A stretch of DNA of 16,339 nt, from contig JAISWN010000105.1 of the NCBI GenBank assembly GCA_031271075.1, positions 1 to 16,339 of the forward strand, in the 5' to 3' direction. The position numbers and the translations under genes were made by a program. Positions 15,216 through 16,339 of this stretch are shown piece after piece. The stretch comes from Treponema sp. (GTDB lineage Bacteria; Spirochaetota; Spirochaetia; Treponematales; Breznakiellaceae). The number at the start of each line of letters is the position of its first letter. Position 1 is the first letter of the stretch. The notes under the pieces were generated by a model. The model worked only from the letters and a program-made list of their open reading frames with translations, did not search any database and was not told the DNA's origin.

Positions 15216-15926
15216 ATGGACGACAAAGAACTTATCGGGTTGATTCGGAAGTGCAGGCTCGCGGACCTTGGGGACGGTATGGATGCCCTGGGATTAGTCA
15301 ACAGGGGAACCATGAACGATACCATGCGCCCCTTAAGGCCCGGGATAAATTTTGCGGGTTTCGCGTATACCGTTAAGCTTATCCCCACCCGCAAGGCCGT
15401 TAAGGTTTGTAAAGACATTAAGGAATACTACGGGGAACTGGAAAAATGGTGTTCCGACACCTATACATTCAACGGCGGGCTTACCAGGGAGACCTGCCCG
15501 GACACGGTAGTGGTGGTCGATATGGGCGGCTATCCCGGAGGGCTTTGGGGTTCCGAAATCGGGGCCGCCAGCATGATCAAGGGTGTGGCCGGCGTTGTCC
15601 TGGACGGCGCCTGCCGGGATTCGGAAGAAGCCAACATCGAAGGGGTCAAGGTATTTTGTACCCGGCGCACCTTCAACCACGTATACGGGAGGCTTGAAAA
15701 CGGCGGCGTGAATGTCCCGATCAAGTGCGCCGGCGTTGCCGTTAAACCCCGCGACATTGTCTGCGCCGACGACGACGGTGTGCTGGTTATCCCCTACGAG
15801 AGGGCCGAAGAGGTTCTTAAATTCGCTATTCCTATCATGGAAGACGACCAGAAGAAACGGGCCGAACATTACAGGAACCTGGGCCTTAAGCCCGACGATT
15901 CTTTGGACAGAATGAACACAAAATAA
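15216..15926 (+). CDS. RraA-like aldolase/decarboxylase family protein
   Basis: A 236-residue cytoplasmic protein of the RraA/HMG-CHA aldolase fold. The conserved core 'GGLWGSEIGAASMIKG' followed by 'GVVLDGACRDSEE' carries Arg134 and Asp135, the substrate- and metal-binding pair of class II pyruvate aldolases and oxaloacetate decarboxylases in this family. That favours an enzyme of keto-acid metabolism over the RNase E inhibitor of E. coli, which is about 160 residues. Its C-terminal ~50 residues form a helical extension. AGGAGG precedes the ATG, 29 nt after the permease gene, so it belongs to the transport operon. Family members are often annotated as dimethylmenaquinone methyltransferase, which is a historical misnaming. 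Substrate is unknown. Confidence 0.8.
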   Translation: MDDKELIGLIRKCRLADLGDGMDALGLVNRGTMNDTMRPLRPGINFAGFAYTVKLIPTRKAVKVCKDIKEYYGELEKWCSDTYTFNGGLTRETCPDTVVVVDMGGYPGGLWGSEIGAASMIKGVAGVVLDGACRDSEEANIEGVKVFCTRRTFNHVYGRLENGGVNVPIKCAGVAVKPRDIVCADDDGVLVIPYERAEEVLKFAIPIMEDDQKKRAEHYRNLGLKPDDSLDRMNTK

Positions 15927-15935
15927 TTCTTTAGC

Positions 15936-15957
15936 CCCGGCGGGCGCACCCGCCGGG
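15936..15957 (+). terminator. Intercistronic hairpin after the RraA-like gene
   Basis: Perfect 9-bp stem CCCGGCGGG / CCCGCCGGG with loop CGCA, 9 nt after the stop. No T-run is seen. It could be a processing or stability hairpin, or a weak terminator, before the next gene. Confidence 0.6.
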
Positions 15958-15972
15958 CGGCAGGATGGATGT

Positions 15973-16044
15973 ATGAAACTATCAGAAAAACTGAAGATTC
16001 ATAAAATCGAAGATTCGGAAAAGAAGGAGCAGAACAAATGGTAA
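15973..16044 (+). CDS. Short ORF (23 codons) overlapping the next gene start
   Basis: Reads MKLSEKLKIHKIEDSEKKEQ then NKW and stops at TAA 16042-16044. It overlaps the ATG of the PPC-domain gene (16038) by 7 nt in a different frame. It is charged and lysine/glutamate-rich, with no recognisable domain and no clear ribosome binding site. It may be a leader peptide for translational coupling, or chance. Confidence 0.3.
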   Translation: MKLSEKLKIHKIEDSEKKEQNKW

Positions 16045-16339
16045 GTTTTTGTAAAAGCGGTACGGGCCGGCTGGTGGTGATCAATCTGGAAAGGGGAGAT
16101 CTGCTGCTGGAAAGCATCCGGGACACCCTGGCTGAATACGGCATTAAGGACGCGGTTATCACCAGCGCCATCGGTTCTCTTTCCAAAGTGGCGCTTCACC
16201 GGGTAACCGGCTTTGAACCGGAACCGGTGGATGAATTTGTTACCCTTGAAAAACCCATGGAACTTGCCTCTCTCCAGGGAATAGTGGTGGACGGCCATCC
16301 CCATTTTCACATGGTGGTTTCCGATTTGGAAAAGGCCTA
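16038..16339 (+). CDS. PPC/DUF296 domain protein, 3' end beyond window
   Basis: The first 100 residues of a PPC (plants and prokaryotes conserved, DUF296) domain protein. The pattern 'LVVINLERGDLLLESIRDTL' followed by 'DAVITSAIGSLSKVAL' and the histidine cluster His87-Pro-His89-Phe-His91 ('GHPHFHMVVSD') is typical of the small bacterial PPC proteins, where the histidines form a putative metal site. AAGGAG lies 8 nt upstream of ATG 16038. Bacterial PPC proteins are usually labelled DNA-binding by analogy with plant AHL proteins, but their function is not settled. Position after the RraA-like gene suggests a metabolic or regulatory link to the same operon. It runs off the right edge. Confidence 0.8.
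   Translation, partial: MVSFCKSGTGRLVVINLERGDLLLESIRDTLAEYGIKDAVITSAIGSLSKVALHRVTGFEPEPVDEFVTLEKPMELASLQGIVVDGHPHFHMVVSDLEKA

Overview
The window looks like a spirochaete chromosome, most likely a Treponema-type host-associated species of moderate GC. This is an inference from several traits: lipoproteins with relaxed lipoboxes, an InlB-type repeat lipoprotein carrying Pmp-like 'GGTISGN' repeats, a two-domain CsgG/TolB-like envelope protein, a YesM/YesN sensor pair next to a carbohydrate ABC importer, a long poly-G/C tract, and strong AGGAGG ribosome binding sites. No rRNA, tRNA, CRISPR array, transposase gene or replication origin was seen.

Left part (1-1100): the 3' end of a plus-strand gene resembling the C-terminal nuclease end of a type III-like restriction/helicase protein. 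Its last codons are split by a 109-bp palindromic, MITE-like insertion flanked by a short target duplication. Removing 112 bp restores the original reading frame exactly. A related shorter palindromic repeat follows, then a 12-bp hairpin where this gene and the next operon converge.

Minus-strand block (1100-6490): an envelope operon reads leftwards. A candidate promoter at 4189-4217 is followed by a short leader ORF containing a 15-nt poly-C tract, then a CsgG-like two-domain envelope protein, then a repeat-rich lipoprotein. Upstream of it is the proA-proB proline pair, overlapping by ATGA. Between proA and the next gene lies a remnant of a protein carrying a 'WGEKPEDLDLHF' motif.

Plus-strand block (6563-16339): a likely single regulon. 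A YesM-type histidine kinase and a YesN-type AraC response regulator overlap each other. They precede 16-bp direct repeats that sit over the -35 position of a candidate activator-dependent promoter. Next come a cytoplasmic DUF5060/DUF4038 glycoside hydrolase (GH140/apiosidase-like), a sugar-binding lipoprotein, two CUT1 permeases in MalG-then-MalF order, an RraA-like aldolase/decarboxylase, a 23-codon ORF, and a PPC/DUF296 protein that runs off the window. The proposed logic is that the kinase senses an extracellular carbohydrate, the regulator activates the operon, the ABC importer brings in a glycoside, and the hydrolase cleaves it inside the cell. The RraA-like enzyme may then act on a keto-acid product. 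No ATPase subunit is present, so a shared one elsewhere is expected.

The most unusual feature is the start of the kinase gene. A 14-nt tandem repeat creates four consecutive five-codon ORFs, each ending in TGA overlapped by the GTG that begins the next; the last GTG starts the kinase. With the poly-C leader ORF and the short ORF before the PPC gene, stop/start coupling and slippage-prone repeats recur at gene starts here.
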